A DNA stretch of 64,000 bases from Bifidobacterium tissieri. Lineage in GTDB: Bacteria > Actinomycetota > Actinomycetes > Actinomycetales > Bifidobacteriaceae. Location: positions 1 through 64,000 of the forward strand of contig NZ_MWWV01000006.1 in assembly GCF_002259645.1 (NCBI RefSeq). The letters are read 5' to 3'. The notes beneath the pieces were generated by a model. That model saw only the letters and a program-made list of their open reading frames with translations. It was not told where the DNA came from and searched no databases. Below, piece by piece: positions 34,501 through 42,354 of this stretch. Each line of letters starts with the position of its first letter. The first letter of the stretch is position 1. A program made the position numbers and the translations under genes.

Positions 34501-35078
34501 GCGGCATGAGCGCCGTACTCGCCGGACTGCGCGACATGTCGATCGCCCACCTGATCGACCGGGCCAAGACCATGCCCGAACGCGAACAGGTGGCGCTCGC
34601 CGGCCTGATCACCGGCATCGACCGGCGTGTATCGAAGAAGGGCAACCCATGGGCGATCGTGACGATCGAGGACCTGGAAAGCTCCATCCAATGCATGTTC
34701 TTCGGCAAGGCATACGAATCGGCCGCCGCCGAAATGGCGCTGGACACCGTGGTGCGCATCCGCGGGCAGGTGGAGGTACGTGACGAGACCGTATCGTTGC
34801 GTGCCACTGAAATGGAAGTACCCACGCTGGAGGCGGAGGACGAGCGCTCGCTGGTGATCATGCTGCCCGAAGCGGCCATCGACCACGCGCATGTGGAGCG
34901 GCTGGCCGGCATCCTGCATCAGCATCCCGGCTATTGCGAGGTGAAGCTCGCCGTCGTGGATGCCAAGGGAGGGGTGACGATGCTGACGCTCGGCGATGGA
35001 TTCCGCGTCAAACGCGACACATCGCTGTTCGGCGAGATCAAGACCGTGTTCGGTCCGGCCTGTCTGGCGGCGGCCTGA
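31512..35078 (+). CDS. dnaE: DNA polymerase III alpha subunit DnaE
   Basis: 1188 residues from ATG 31512 (ATG 31500 in frame is the alternative). Replicative polymerase. The N-terminal PHP domain opens with HNHTHYSLLDG and GITDHGNMHG; the catalytic palm has GPGRGSAAGAMVAYA and the Asp motif LPDIDVDFDPEGR; fingers and helix-hairpin-helix follow, then an OB fold (VALAGLITGIDRR) and a C-terminal beta/tau-interacting region. TATGGT at 31499-31504 lies 7 nt before ATG 31512, suggesting a leaderless mRNA. An acidic Gly/Asp linker lies at about residues 955-975. Confidence 0.97.
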   Translation: MAESGKNFVQLHNHTHYSLLDGASKIPNLVNRVKELGMPAVGITDHGNMHGAYEMWSTAVKAGVKPIIGIEAYVTPETARQDKSRVHWGTEAQRRDDVSGGGLITHLTMWAETDEGLVNLTKASSVANLEGRVMRYPRMDKEVLSTYSKGVIASSGCPSGIIQTRLRLGQFDEALRAAGEMQDIFGRDNFYIELMDHGLKIETQVTKDLLTIAKKLGAPLLATNDSHYVLEEDRGAQDAMLCINSGSRLDDPDRFKFDGSGYYIKSAEEMRELFKELPEACDNTLEIAERCNVMFDDNEDGAFMPQFDCPEGWDETSLFLKKVEEGLEKRYEGNVPEHVSKQADYECGVICQMQFPGYFLVVSDYINWAKEHGIMVGPGRGSAAGAMVAYAMGITELDPLEHGLIFERFLNPERVSLPDIDVDFDPEGRMKVLEYVADKYGHDKVAQCVIYGTIKTKQALKDSARIMGYEFSVGERVTKALPPAETGGKDIKLHDIFDPSAKRYAEAREYRELYDSDPDVKRITEEAMGIEGLIRQTGVHACATIMGSEPITNTSPLLERTDGTVTTTFEYHTCETLGLVKMDFLGLSNLTVIRDTLRNVANNGKEPIDYTKIPLDDEPTYQLLSRGDTLGVFQLDGDGMRSLLRTLKPTNFNDISALIALYRPGPMSMESHTNYAKRKNGLQKIEPIHPELDQPLKEVLDETYGLIIYQEQVQSAARILAGYSLGKADVLRRAMGKKKPEVLAKEKVPFFAGMKEHGYSEEAAEAIWEILVPFSGYAFNKAHSAAYGLISYWTAYLKTHYPVEFMAALLQGASTNKDKTALYLGEARRMGIQVLSPDVNESVYEYSAVGDVVRFGLGAIRNVGENAVKEIIEERNSPRGKYVNFMDYIKRVPLAALNRRLVESLIKAGAFDSIDPNRRALFQIHETAINQIVPLKRKEAEGQFDLFADLDGGDDDGGDAMGDADVQIPDVEEWDKKTKLNFEREMLGLYVSDHPLSGMSAVLAGLRDMSIAHLIDRAKTMPEREQVALAGLITGIDRRVSKKGNPWAIVTIEDLESSIQCMFFGKAYESAAAEMALDTVVRIRGQVEVRDETVSLRATEMEVPTLEAEDERSLVIMLPEAAIDHAHVERLAGILHQHPGYCEVKLAVVDAKGGVTMLTLGDGFRVKRDTSLFGEIKTVFGPACLAAA

Positions 35079-35152
35079 GCCGGTCAACCGACGGACAGCC
35101 GCGCAGAGCGGACACATCGCGCGGCTACAATGACGCACGGAAGGGGAAAGCC

Positions 35153-36832
35153 ATGAAGAACGCTGCCGAAGATCATGTGAGAACCGTCGCCGATCTGTTC
35201 GTCGAATGCCTGGTCAACGAGGGCGTCGACACGATCTACGGCATTCCGGGCGAGGAGAACATCCCGCTCATGGAGGCCATCGAACGGAACGGACGCATTC
35301 GGTTCGTGCTCACCAGGCATGAGCAGGGGGCCGGATTCATGGCCGCCACGCACGGCCATCTCACCGGCAAGCCGGGCGTGTGTCTGGCGACGCTTGGGCC
35401 AGGCGCGCTCAACCTCACCCTGCCGGTGGCGCAGGCGAACGCCAGTACCACGCCGCTCGTGGCGATCTGCGCGCAGGGAAGCGTGGGCCGTCTGTACAAG
35501 GAATCCCATCAGATCGTCGATCTGGTGTCGGTATTCAAACCGTTGACCCAATGGTCGGCGATGATCATGACACCGGAATCCACGCCCGAAATGATCCGCA
35601 AGGCCTTTTCGATCTCGCAGCGCAATCGTCCCGGTGCCACCTGCCTGGTCCTGCCGGAGGACGTGGCCGAAATGCCGGCTCCGGAAAACGCCAAACCGTT
35701 GCCGTTGCCCAAGCCGACCCATCTCATGCCCGCCGACGACACGATCGACGAGGCCATATCGATCATCCGCGAGGCGAAACGTCCGGTCATTCTCGCCGGC
35801 AACGGCGTCACACGCGCCCACGCGCAGGATCGACTGCGTGAACTGGCGGACCTGCTCAACGTGCCGGTGGCCACCACGTTCGAAGGCAAGGGCGTGTTCT
35901 CTGACAAGCTGCCGAATGCGCTCGGCGTGGTCGGATTCATGCACAAGGACTACGAGAACTTCGCGTTCGACACCGCCGACCTGATCATCGCCATCGGCTT
36001 CTCGATCCAGCAGTTCGATCCGAAGAAGATCAACCCGAACGATGACAAGACCATCATCCACATCAACACATTCGTGGAGGATACGGACGCGCACTATTCC
36101 ACCGCCCTGAACATCATGGCCGACATCGACCAGACGCTCGCCGTGCTGATCGGCCGTCTGCGCTGGGAGGGTATCACGTTCGACGACTCGCACCCGGCGA
36201 TCCGCGAACTGCTCAACCGCGAATACGAGTCCTGCGCCGACGACGACTCGTTCCCGATGAAGCCGCAGCGCATCGTCTACGATACGCGTCGCGCGGTGGA
36301 CGACAACGGCGTGGTGCTCGTCGATACGGGAGCGCTCAAGATGTGGATGGCGCGCCTGTACCCCACGTATCATCCCAACACCTGCGTGATCGACAACTCG
36401 CTGTCCACCATGGCATGGACGCTGCCTGGTGCCGTGGCTGCGTCGATGGCCAATCCCGACCGTCCCGTGCTCGCCGTGATGGGCGACGGCAGCTTCATGA
36501 TGAACGTGCAGGAGATCGAAACGGCGGTGCGTTGCGGCTGCCGCATGGTGATTCTGGTGTGGGTGGACGAGGCCTACGGTCTGATCAAGTGGAAGATGGA
36601 CATCCACGACGGCACGCACGAATACGTGGACTTCAACAACCCCGATGTGGTGGCGCTTGGTGCGAGCTTCGGCGCCAAGGGCCACGAAATCGAAAGCGCC
36701 GACGAGCTGTATCCCGTGCTGCGGCATGCGTTGCGTTCCGGCAGCGGTGTGGACATCATCTCCTGTCCGGTGGATTACAGCGAGAACATGCGACTCATCG
36801 ACAAGCTGGGCGACATCGACTTCTCCGGCTGA
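35153..36832 (+). CDS. Acetolactate synthase-like ThDP enzyme (AlsS type)
   Basis: 559 residues. Condenses two pyruvates to acetolactate in characterised relatives. The N-terminal ThDP domain has YGIPGEENIPLMEA with the catalytic Glu and FVLTRHEQGAGFMA; the ThDP/Mg site is GDGSFMMNVQEIETAVR followed by VWVDEAYGLI. The usual NN of anabolic enzymes is replaced as in catabolic AlsS/BudB, and no small regulatory subunit gene follows. It therefore probably serves overflow pyruvate metabolism, though a valine-pathway role cannot be excluded. ATG 35153 follows AAGGGGAAAG. Branched-chain amino acid exporter genes azlCD come next. Confidence 0.85.
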   Translation: MKNAAEDHVRTVADLFVECLVNEGVDTIYGIPGEENIPLMEAIERNGRIRFVLTRHEQGAGFMAATHGHLTGKPGVCLATLGPGALNLTLPVAQANASTTPLVAICAQGSVGRLYKESHQIVDLVSVFKPLTQWSAMIMTPESTPEMIRKAFSISQRNRPGATCLVLPEDVAEMPAPENAKPLPLPKPTHLMPADDTIDEAISIIREAKRPVILAGNGVTRAHAQDRLRELADLLNVPVATTFEGKGVFSDKLPNALGVVGFMHKDYENFAFDTADLIIAIGFSIQQFDPKKINPNDDKTIIHINTFVEDTDAHYSTALNIMADIDQTLAVLIGRLRWEGITFDDSHPAIRELLNREYESCADDDSFPMKPQRIVYDTRRAVDDNGVVLVDTGALKMWMARLYPTYHPNTCVIDNSLSTMAWTLPGAVAASMANPDRPVLAVMGDGSFMMNVQEIETAVRCGCRMVILVWVDEAYGLIKWKMDIHDGTHEYVDFNNPDVVALGASFGAKGHEIESADELYPVLRHALRSGSGVDIISCPVDYSENMRLIDKLGDIDFSG

Positions 36833-36992
36833 TTCGGTTTCGGCTGGCAATGTCCGATGTTCGTTCCGCGAGTGATGGGTGCTCATGCCGTGCAAGGCTC
36901 GGGCAGAGCCGGGGCTAGGATGATCCAGTCGTTCGATCCGATCGATTGCGCGCACTCGGTCGGACGCTGGAAAACGGGAGAGGATCAGAACC

Positions 36993-37781
36993 ATGCGGGC
37001 AGGCAGTGGCGGAGCAACCGGACGGGGACGCGGCGGAACCGTTGGCCGGGCGTTTCAGGCGGCGTTCCCGCTCACTGTGCCGATCGCTGCCGGCTTCCTG
37101 TTTCTTGGCTGCTCGTACGGTCTGCTCATGCATGCCAAGGGGTTCGCGTTCCTGTACCCGGTGTGCATGGCGTTTTTCATCTTCGCCGGCTCGATGGAGT
37201 TCGTGACGGTGAACCTGCTGCTCAGCGCGTTCAATCCGGTCGCCGCATTCATGCTGGCGCTGATGGTGAACGCCCGTCACCTGTTCTACGGACTGTCGAT
37301 GCTCGGCAAATACAAGAACATGGGATGGAAGAAGCCATACCTGATCTTCGCGATGTGCGACGAGAGCTTCGCCATCAACTCCAGTGCGAGGATTCCCGAG
37401 GACGTGGACCGTGGATGGTTCATGCTGTTCGTGAATCTGCTCAATCGGTGGTATTGGATCTTCGGCACGGCGCTCGGCTGGTTGGTCGGCGGACTGCTGC
37501 CGGTGAGCACGCGTGGCATCGAATTCGTGCTTACCGCGCTGTTTCTGGTGATCTTTCTCGATCAGTGGATGGGAACCGACGGCGGGTTGCGCGCGCATCT
37601 GCCGGCCATGATCGGCGTGCTCGCTTCGGCCGGATGCCTGATGGTGTTCGGCTCGGATGGATTCATGATTCCGTCGATGATCGCCATGCTTGTGCTGTTC
37701 GTGGCGTTGCGTCCATGGCTGGATGAGCTGAAGACGGGCGGGGACCATGATAAGCGTGATGATATGGAGGTGACGGCATGA
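36993..37781 (+). CDS. azlC: AzlC-family branched-chain amino acid exporter, large subunit
   Basis: 262 residues, about eight membrane helices. Family signature: [48 protein letters not shown], and the MCDESFAI motif. With AzlD it exports branched-chain amino acids (BrnFE type). A Gly/Arg-rich 18-residue N-terminal leader precedes helix 1. Site GGGAGAGGATC upstream. The azlD ATG overlaps its stop by 4 nt. Confidence 0.92.
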   Translation: MRAGSGGATGRGRGGTVGRAFQAAFPLTVPIAAGFLFLGCSYGLLMHAKGFAFLYPVCMAFFIFAGSMEFVTVNLLLSAFNPVAAFMLALMVNARHLFYGLSMLGKYKNMGWKKPYLIFAMCDESFAINSSARIPEDVDRGWFMLFVNLLNRWYWIFGTALGWLVGGLLPVSTRGIEFVLTALFLVIFLDQWMGTDGGLRAHLPAMIGVLASAGCLMVFGSDGFMIPSMIAMLVLFVALRPWLDELKTGGDHDKRDDMEVTA

Positions 37782-38113
37782 CCATGACCGTATGGCAGAG
37801 CGTGATCACCATCGCCGTGGTGGCATTGGGCACCATGATCACCCGGTTCCTGCCGTTCATCGTGTTCCCGGAGTCCAAACAGCCGCCGCGGTTCATTGAC
37901 TATCTGGGGCGCGTGCTGCCGTTCGCCATGACCGGACTGCTGGTCGTGTATTCGCTGAAGGACGTGTCGCCCATGACGGGGAATCACGGTATTCCCGAAC
38001 TCATCGCCATGGCGGTGATCGTGGCGTTGCACGCATGGAAGCGCAACATGCTGCTATCGATCGCCGGCGGAACGATTCTGTACATGGTGCTGGTGCAGCT
38101 GGTATTCGTCTGA
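37778..38113 (+). CDS. azlD: AzlD-family small subunit of branched-chain amino acid exporter
   Basis: 111 residues, four membrane helices. The motif [20 protein letters not shown] and the following [21 protein letters not shown] are typical of AzlD. ATGA overlap with azlC shows translational coupling and an obligate pair. The region 38114-38277 contains the cfa leader and no other gene. Confidence 0.92.
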   Translation: MTMTVWQSVITIAVVALGTMITRFLPFIVFPESKQPPRFIDYLGRVLPFAMTGLLVVYSLKDVSPMTGNHGIPELIAMAVIVALHAWKRNMLLSIAGGTILYMVLVQLVFV

Positions 38114-38277
38114 TCGAATGATCAATCGGATCGCTGAAATCATCAACTTGCGATGAACTGTCGAACATTTTGATTTGTTTTTCGCCCATGGGCAAACATC
38201 GGGAATACGGGAAAAACGACGGACCTAAACTGCCAAAAGACGTAATTGTCAACGAGCGCTCGAAAAAGAGGCGAAGT

Positions 38278-39582
38278 ATGAGCAGTGGCAAGTCGATGTT
38301 GGTGAGTGAGATGGTGGGGGAGTTCATCGAGTCGAATCCGCACCTGAGGGTTGATGCGTTCGATGGATCCTCCTTCGGCCCCGACGATGCGGATCTGGTG
38401 GTGAAGGTCACGTCGCCGGCCGCGGTCTATCAGTTGCTCGCCCACCCCAATGAGATCGGTGCCGTACGCGCCTACGTGCTGGGCGATTTCGACATTGAGG
38501 GCATCGACTACGCCGATCCGTATCCGGAACTGCGCAAGCTGCTGTCGCTGGCCCCTTACGTGAAGAAGCCCTCGCCGGCCGCCGTCGCCAAGGTCGCCGC
38601 CGCGGTACTGTCCCACGGACTGCGCCGTCCGCCGGTGCCCGAGACCGAAGGCCCTTCCAAGTTCGCCCGTATCAAGGCCGGTCTGCTGCCGCACACCGAG
38701 AAGGCCGACTCCGAAACCGTGAGCTACCACTACGACCAGTCCAACGAGTTCTACGCCGACTTCCTCGGGCCGTCCATGACCTACACCTGCGCAGTGTTCG
38801 ACAATGAGAAGATGAGCCTTGAGGACGCGCAGGCCAACAAACTGCGTCTCATTCTCGACAAGCTTGGACTCAAGCCCGGCGAACGGCTGCTCGACATCGG
38901 CTGCGGCTGGGGATCCATGGTCATCACCGCCGCCCGCCGCGGCATCAAGGCGCTGGGCGTCACCCTGTCCAAAGAACAGGCCGCCTACGCGCAGGAGTGG
39001 ATTCGTCGTGAAGGACTCGAGGACCTGGCCGAGGTGCGCGTGCAGGACTACCGCGACGTGCCCGAGCACGACTTCGACGGCATCTGCTCGATCGGCATGA
39101 TGGAGCACGTGGGCGTGAAGAACTACCAGAGCTACTTCGAGGAGATGTTCCATCTGCTCAAGCCCATGGGACGCCTGCTCAACCATCAGATCACCATCAG
39201 CCACGACAAGCCGGACGGCAAGCCCGGCACCGACGAGTTCCTCGACCGGTACATCTTCCCCGACGGCGATCTGGGCGCTCCGGGATTCATCGAATCGTGC
39301 ATCCACGACGCCGGTTTCAACGTGGTGCATCAGGAGAACCTGCGTCAGCATTACGCACTGACCCTGCACCACTGGAACCATAATCTGTCCGAGCATTGGG
39401 ACGACGCCGCGAAGCAGGTCGGGTTCGAACGCGCCAAGGTGTGGGGTCTGTACATGGCTGCCTGCGCGCTCAACTTCGAGATCGACGGCATCCAGATCCA
39501 CCAGTTCCTCGCCATCAAGCCCGATCGCGTAGGCCACCCCGACGGCAAGTGGTACCCGCTGCGTCCCTGGTGGAAGGCCTGA
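38278..39582 (+). CDS. cfa: Cyclopropane-fatty-acyl-phospholipid synthase
   Basis: 434 residues. SAM-dependent methylene transfer to unsaturated phospholipid acyl chains, a membrane stress response. An N-terminal lipid-binding domain (LGDFDIEGIDYADPY) is followed by the mycolic/CFA methyltransferase core: HYDQSNEFYADFLGPSMTYTCA (seen as HYDQSNEFY and SMTYTCAVF), the SAM loop LLDIGCGWGSM at about 204-214, GVTLSKEQAAYA, and MMEHVG. ATG 38278 follows AAAGAGGCGAAG; the frame is open to 38170 but without a site. Followed by the palindromic element at 39622. Confidence 0.93.
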   Translation: MSSGKSMLVSEMVGEFIESNPHLRVDAFDGSSFGPDDADLVVKVTSPAAVYQLLAHPNEIGAVRAYVLGDFDIEGIDYADPYPELRKLLSLAPYVKKPSPAAVAKVAAAVLSHGLRRPPVPETEGPSKFARIKAGLLPHTEKADSETVSYHYDQSNEFYADFLGPSMTYTCAVFDNEKMSLEDAQANKLRLILDKLGLKPGERLLDIGCGWGSMVITAARRGIKALGVTLSKEQAAYAQEWIRREGLEDLAEVRVQDYRDVPEHDFDGICSIGMMEHVGVKNYQSYFEEMFHLLKPMGRLLNHQITISHDKPDGKPGTDEFLDRYIFPDGDLGAPGFIESCIHDAGFNVVHQENLRQHYALTLHHWNHNLSEHWDDAAKQVGFERAKVWGLYMAACALNFEIDGIQIHQFLAIKPDRVGHPDGKWYPLRPWWKA

Positions 39583-39621
39583 GCCTGCCCACTGCCCCTG
39601 CCCCCGTCCCCGTCCCACCGT

Positions 39622-39707
39622 CCTTAGTGTGATCACACTACCGAAGGTAATTGCCCCAAAACGTTGCAATTTCAACACCCTCATTTTTTAGTGTGATCAC
39701 ACTAAGG
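39622..39707. repeat. 86-bp element with 19-bp inverted repeats, each holding a 16-bp palindrome
   Basis: CCTTAGTGTGATCACACTA (39622-39640) and its exact inverse TAGTGTGATCACACTAAGG (39689-39707) bound a 48-bp core ending in TTTTTT. Each arm contains the self-complementary TAGTGTGATCACACTA. It could be a pair of operators, a bidirectional terminator for cfa, or a tiny mobile repeat. Confidence 0.8.
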
Positions 39708-40153
39708 AGAGGCGGTGATCGAAATGCGGGATGGTGGTCACATTCCGGATGAATTGCGGAAGAATTGGGCTGCTGTTTGCTATGACAGTGTCGGTTGATC
39801 GACGTCATCTGCGTTGGTGTGCGCGCGGAACCAGTCGACGATTCCGCTAATGATGTCCATCGTCCTTGAACGCAATAGTATGAACCATGATGGTGCCACC
39901 GTGCCACCATAGGCTTCGATGGAGAGCCCCGCCAAATTCGACCGTGCGGGGTGCCGCGACGACAAAACGGTCTGATTGATCCGAGTCCGAAACGTATCGC
40001 AAACAGTTGCGATATATCGTCGGAATCGTGTGTTCTTGCCGGAAGCTGTCCTCTGAAGATGGCAATATTCCGCGAGATGCTTGACCAGGGATTTGTTGGT
40101 CTCGATACTTGAAGTATCGGCAACAATGCCGATGATATTCAAAGGAGAATATT
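39708..40153. other. Intergenic region without a convincing gene
   Basis: Overlapping minus-strand frames (39780-40142 and 39847-40227) exist but lack ribosome sites and any family resemblance. Near the right end, GATACTT-G-AAGTATC (hairpin or operator) and ATCGGC-AACAAT-GCCGAT precede the ribosome site of the gene at 40154 and are likely its regulatory sequence. Confidence 0.4.
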
Positions 40154-40660
40154 ATGTGTGGGTATCTCAGGAAGGCCGTAGCCAGTGTGGTGTCGGTTGT
40201 ATTCCTGTTCTTCGGATTTGCTGGCATCGCAAATGCGAAGGATATGACAGGGGCGACCGCAGCAACTGTTCATGTGCAGGATTCCGGCAATTTGCCGTCT
40301 GCCGCAGAGGTTCAGAAGATTCAGGCCGCACTGCCTAATGGCGGATACGAGTATATCGGATCAATTGATGGATTCGATATCTACGCTCAGAAGGATCCTC
40401 AAGGCGAGTCATCTCTCCGGGCGTTGCCTGAAGGATGGACTCCTGATAATGGTGATGAGCCTCAAGCATATGGTGCTTGTACCGTCGCGGTCACTGCCGC
40501 CGTGTTTGGGCTAGGAGCTGCCGTGATCGGCCTTGCTGCTACAGCAGGCGGCTTGTGGGTGGCCGGTGTTTTCCTATCGCCTCAGGTGTTAGGACTTCTC
40601 GCAGGAGCGATGGGAAGCTATTCTGCAGTAGAAGCGATAATCGCAGAATTTGTTTGCTGA
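40154..40660 (+). CDS. Secreted small protein with hydrophobic two-cysteine C-terminal segment (bacteriocin-like candidate)
   Basis: 168 residues, family not recognised. A signal peptide (residues 1-28, KAVASVVSVVFLFFGFAGIANA) precedes a soluble part of 75 residues containing LPNGGYEYIGSIDGFDIYAQ. The last 60 residues, from Cys109 to the terminal Cys168, are Gly/Ala/Val-rich and form two likely membrane helices. The layout (secreted precursor, hydrophobic Cys-bounded C-terminal peptide) resembles proteolytically released membrane-active peptides such as SdpC- or halocin-type toxins, but sequence similarity is not evident to me. Site AAAGGAG 8 nt upstream. A 56-residue membrane protein follows, fitting an immunity partner. 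Confidence 0.7.
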   Translation: MCGYLRKAVASVVSVVFLFFGFAGIANAKDMTGATAATVHVQDSGNLPSAAEVQKIQAALPNGGYEYIGSIDGFDIYAQKDPQGESSLRALPEGWTPDNGDEPQAYGACTVAVTAAVFGLGAAVIGLAATAGGLWVAGVFLSPQVLGLLAGAMGSYSAVEAIIAEFVC

Positions 40661-40724
40661 TGCTTGATGTGGTTCTGGGATTATTCTCAGAGCCACATAG
40701 TTTCATCTATTAAGGAGAAAACAA

Positions 40725-40895
40725 ATGTGGGTATTGTTCCGTGTCGGTGAGGTAGCATTAGCAATCGGTCTGATTTTAACGGTTATTACGTTGGTCTCAA
40801 AAGAAAGTGACCGCACGCAGATTTTTCGAATTGCCACTTTTATGTGTTACCTCACAGCAGGCGTTTTTATGTTAATAAGTCAACTTTTATCTTAA
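40725..40895 (+). CDS. Small two-TM membrane protein, possible immunity partner
   Basis: 56 residues: MWVLFRVGEVALAIGLILTV opens the first helix, KESDRTQIFR is a charged loop, and the second helix ends with VFMLISQLLS. The ribosome site TAAGGAG lies 7 nt upstream, better than most in the window, so translation is likely. It starts 64 nt after the secreted protein stop and is followed by a hairpin, making a two-gene unit. Base composition is much less GC-rich than neighbours. Function is inferred only from context; no family is recognised. Confidence 0.65.
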   Translation: MWVLFRVGEVALAIGLILTVITLVSKESDRTQIFRIATFMCYLTAGVFMLISQLLS

Positions 40896-40914
40896 TGCAA
40901 TGTCTAAAACCATA

Positions 40915-40936
40915 ATTGACATCTGTAGATGTCAAT
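40915..40936 (+). terminator. Hairpin after the two-gene peptide unit
   Basis: ATTGACATCT / AGATGTCAAT with a 2-nt loop, perfect 10 bp; a run of eight T follows about 18 nt later. Confidence 0.5.
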
Positions 40937-40965
40937 CTTGTGTGAAACTGTGTCATTTTTTTTAA

Positions 40966-41091
40966 TCCGTCACTTGGTGTACCGGATTTGTAGTTGATCC
41001 TTTCCAGGCTCATGCTTGGGTCGAAGTGAGCGGACAACCTGTTGACGAAGATGAGGATATTGGGAAATATACCCTTGTTAAGAAAATCTAA
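40966..41091 (+). pseudogene. C-terminal remnant of a lasso-peptide B2-type (transglutaminase-like) protein
   Basis: Between an in-frame stop and TAA 41089 the plus strand reads TWCTGFVVDPFQAHAWVEV followed by SGQPVDEDEDIGKYTLVKKI. The cysteine, PF-AHAWVE and G-PV-DE pattern is the C-terminal signature of PF13471-type B2 proteases that mature lasso peptides. No start codon, N-terminal part or B1/C partners are present, so it is a decayed fragment. It implies that a RiPP cluster once stood here. The identification rests on about 40 residues. Confidence 0.5.
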
Positions 41092-41251
41092 TACTTTTCT
41101 TATTGACATTATATTGGTAATTTGATTTATTGTTTCCCAATTAGATTGTAGTTTCAGCTTGCTAACATTGAAAAATATAAAACTCTTATGAAAGAGCTTT
41201 CCGTAGTGAAGCAGAATATGCTTCAATGAAGATTTCTATTAAATTAGGGGA

Positions 41252-41292
41252 GGGGGATAGGTCGTGTTCCCCTTGAGTTACGCTTATCCCCC
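41252..41292 (-). terminator. Hairpin downstream of the aldo/keto reductase gene
   Basis: GGGGGATA (41252-41259) and TATCCCCC (41285-41292) pair around a 25-nt loop; on the minus strand CTCCCCTAATTT follows. The AT-rich stretch 41092-41251 holds only short frames. Confidence 0.5.
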
Positions 41293-41313
41293 GATTCGGA
41301 GTTGTTTGCGGAA

Positions 41314-42168
41314 CTAGTCCTCCTCGTGCCAGTGCGGGTTCTGGCCGAAGGTGTAGCCTTCCGGATTATCCATCGCGGCGATGTCGCGCATGTCCTGATC
41401 GTCGAGTTCGAATCCGGTCAGATCGAGATTGGCGCGCTGGCGTTCGCGGTTCATCGACTTCGGGATCGCCACATCGCCCAGCTGCACGTGCCAGCGCAGG
41501 ATCACGGCCACGGGGGAGACGCCGTGCTTCTCGGCGATGCGGACGATGTCCGGGTCGCGCAGCATCTGGTTGGCGCGGCCCAGCGGACTCCACGCCTCGG
41601 TGATGATGCCATGTGCGTCGTCGTAGGCGCGCTGCTCGTTCTGCTGGAAGAACGGATGCAGTTCCACCTGGTTGACGGCAGGTGTGACGCCCGTGGCGCG
41701 GATCAGCAGATCGATGTGGCCAGGCAGGAAGTTGCTGACGCCGATATGCTTTACGATGCCCTGCCGCTGCGCGTCGACCAGCGCCTGCCATGCCTCCACG
41801 AACTGGCCCTGTGACGGGTTCGGCCAGTGGATGAGATACAGATCGATGTAGTCGAGACCCATGCGTGCCACCGACTCCTCGATCGTGGCACGGGCCTGAT
41901 CGTACTGATGATGACGTCCCGGTAGCTTCGACGTGACGATGATGTCCTCGCGCGGCACGTCGGATTCGCGGATCGCCTTGCCGACCACACCCTCGTTCTC
42001 ATAGTTGAACGCCGAGTCGACCAGACGATAGCCCACTTCGAGCGCCGACTTGATCGCGTCAACGCCCGCGAAGCCGTTGACCTTGTACGTACCGAATCCG
42101 ATGACGGGCAGTTCCAGTCCGTCATGCGCCTTACGTACGGGAATGGCCGGTGGTTCCATCAATGCCAT
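41314..42168 (-). CDS. Aldo/keto reductase (2,5-diketo-gluconate reductase group)
   Basis: 284 residues, NADPH-dependent TIM barrel. Catalytic tetrad is intact: Asp51 and Tyr56 in RLVDSAFNYENE, Lys81 in VTSKLPGRHH, and His in DLYLIHWPNP. IGVSNF and AIPKSMNRERQRANL give the cofactor site. Physiological substrate is not predictable. ATG 42168 is preceded by AAGGAG 6 nt upstream. Transcribed alone and divergent from hisD; it forms the conserved border to the accessory island. Confidence 0.9.
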   Translation of the reverse strand: MALMEPPAIPVRKAHDGLELPVIGFGTYKVNGFAGVDAIKSALEVGYRLVDSAFNYENEGVVGKAIRESDVPREDIIVTSKLPGRHHQYDQARATIEESVARMGLDYIDLYLIHWPNPSQGQFVEAWQALVDAQRQGIVKHIGVSNFLPGHIDLLIRATGVTPAVNQVELHPFFQQNEQRAYDDAHGIITEAWSPLGRANQMLRDPDIVRIAEKHGVSPVAVILRWHVQLGDVAIPKSMNRERQRANLDLTGFELDDQDMRDIAAMDNPEGYTFGQNPHWHEED

Positions 42169-42354
42169 GATCGCTCCTTATCACTAGCGGTGACCTGCGG
42201 CGTGCCGATTTGTGTATCGGTACACCTCCGCTCTCCACTGTACGCCTGCCGCGGGTGTATTCCACGAACGGCGAACAGCGATGCCTCTCCGAACTGTGAG
42301 ACAGACGGCGAAAAGTGGCGGGTTTCGTCACAGCCGGTTTCTACCATCAGGAAC

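Noticed and set aside
35084-36994. 636-residue open frame antisense to the acetolactate synthase gene
   Set aside because: The sense frame has clear ThDP motifs; the antisense translation has none.
39625-39704. TGTGATCACA as a CRP site
   Set aside because: The half-sites abut with no 6-bp spacer, so it does not match the CRP consensus; left as an unassigned palindrome.
39780-40227. Two overlapping minus-strand frames right of the palindromic element
   Set aside because: Neither has a ribosome site, conserved motif or typical codon pattern; reported only as non-coding region.
40867-41226. 119-residue minus-strand frame in the AT-rich island
   Set aside because: No ribosome site or family resemblance; the plus strand carries the B2-like remnant over the same bases.
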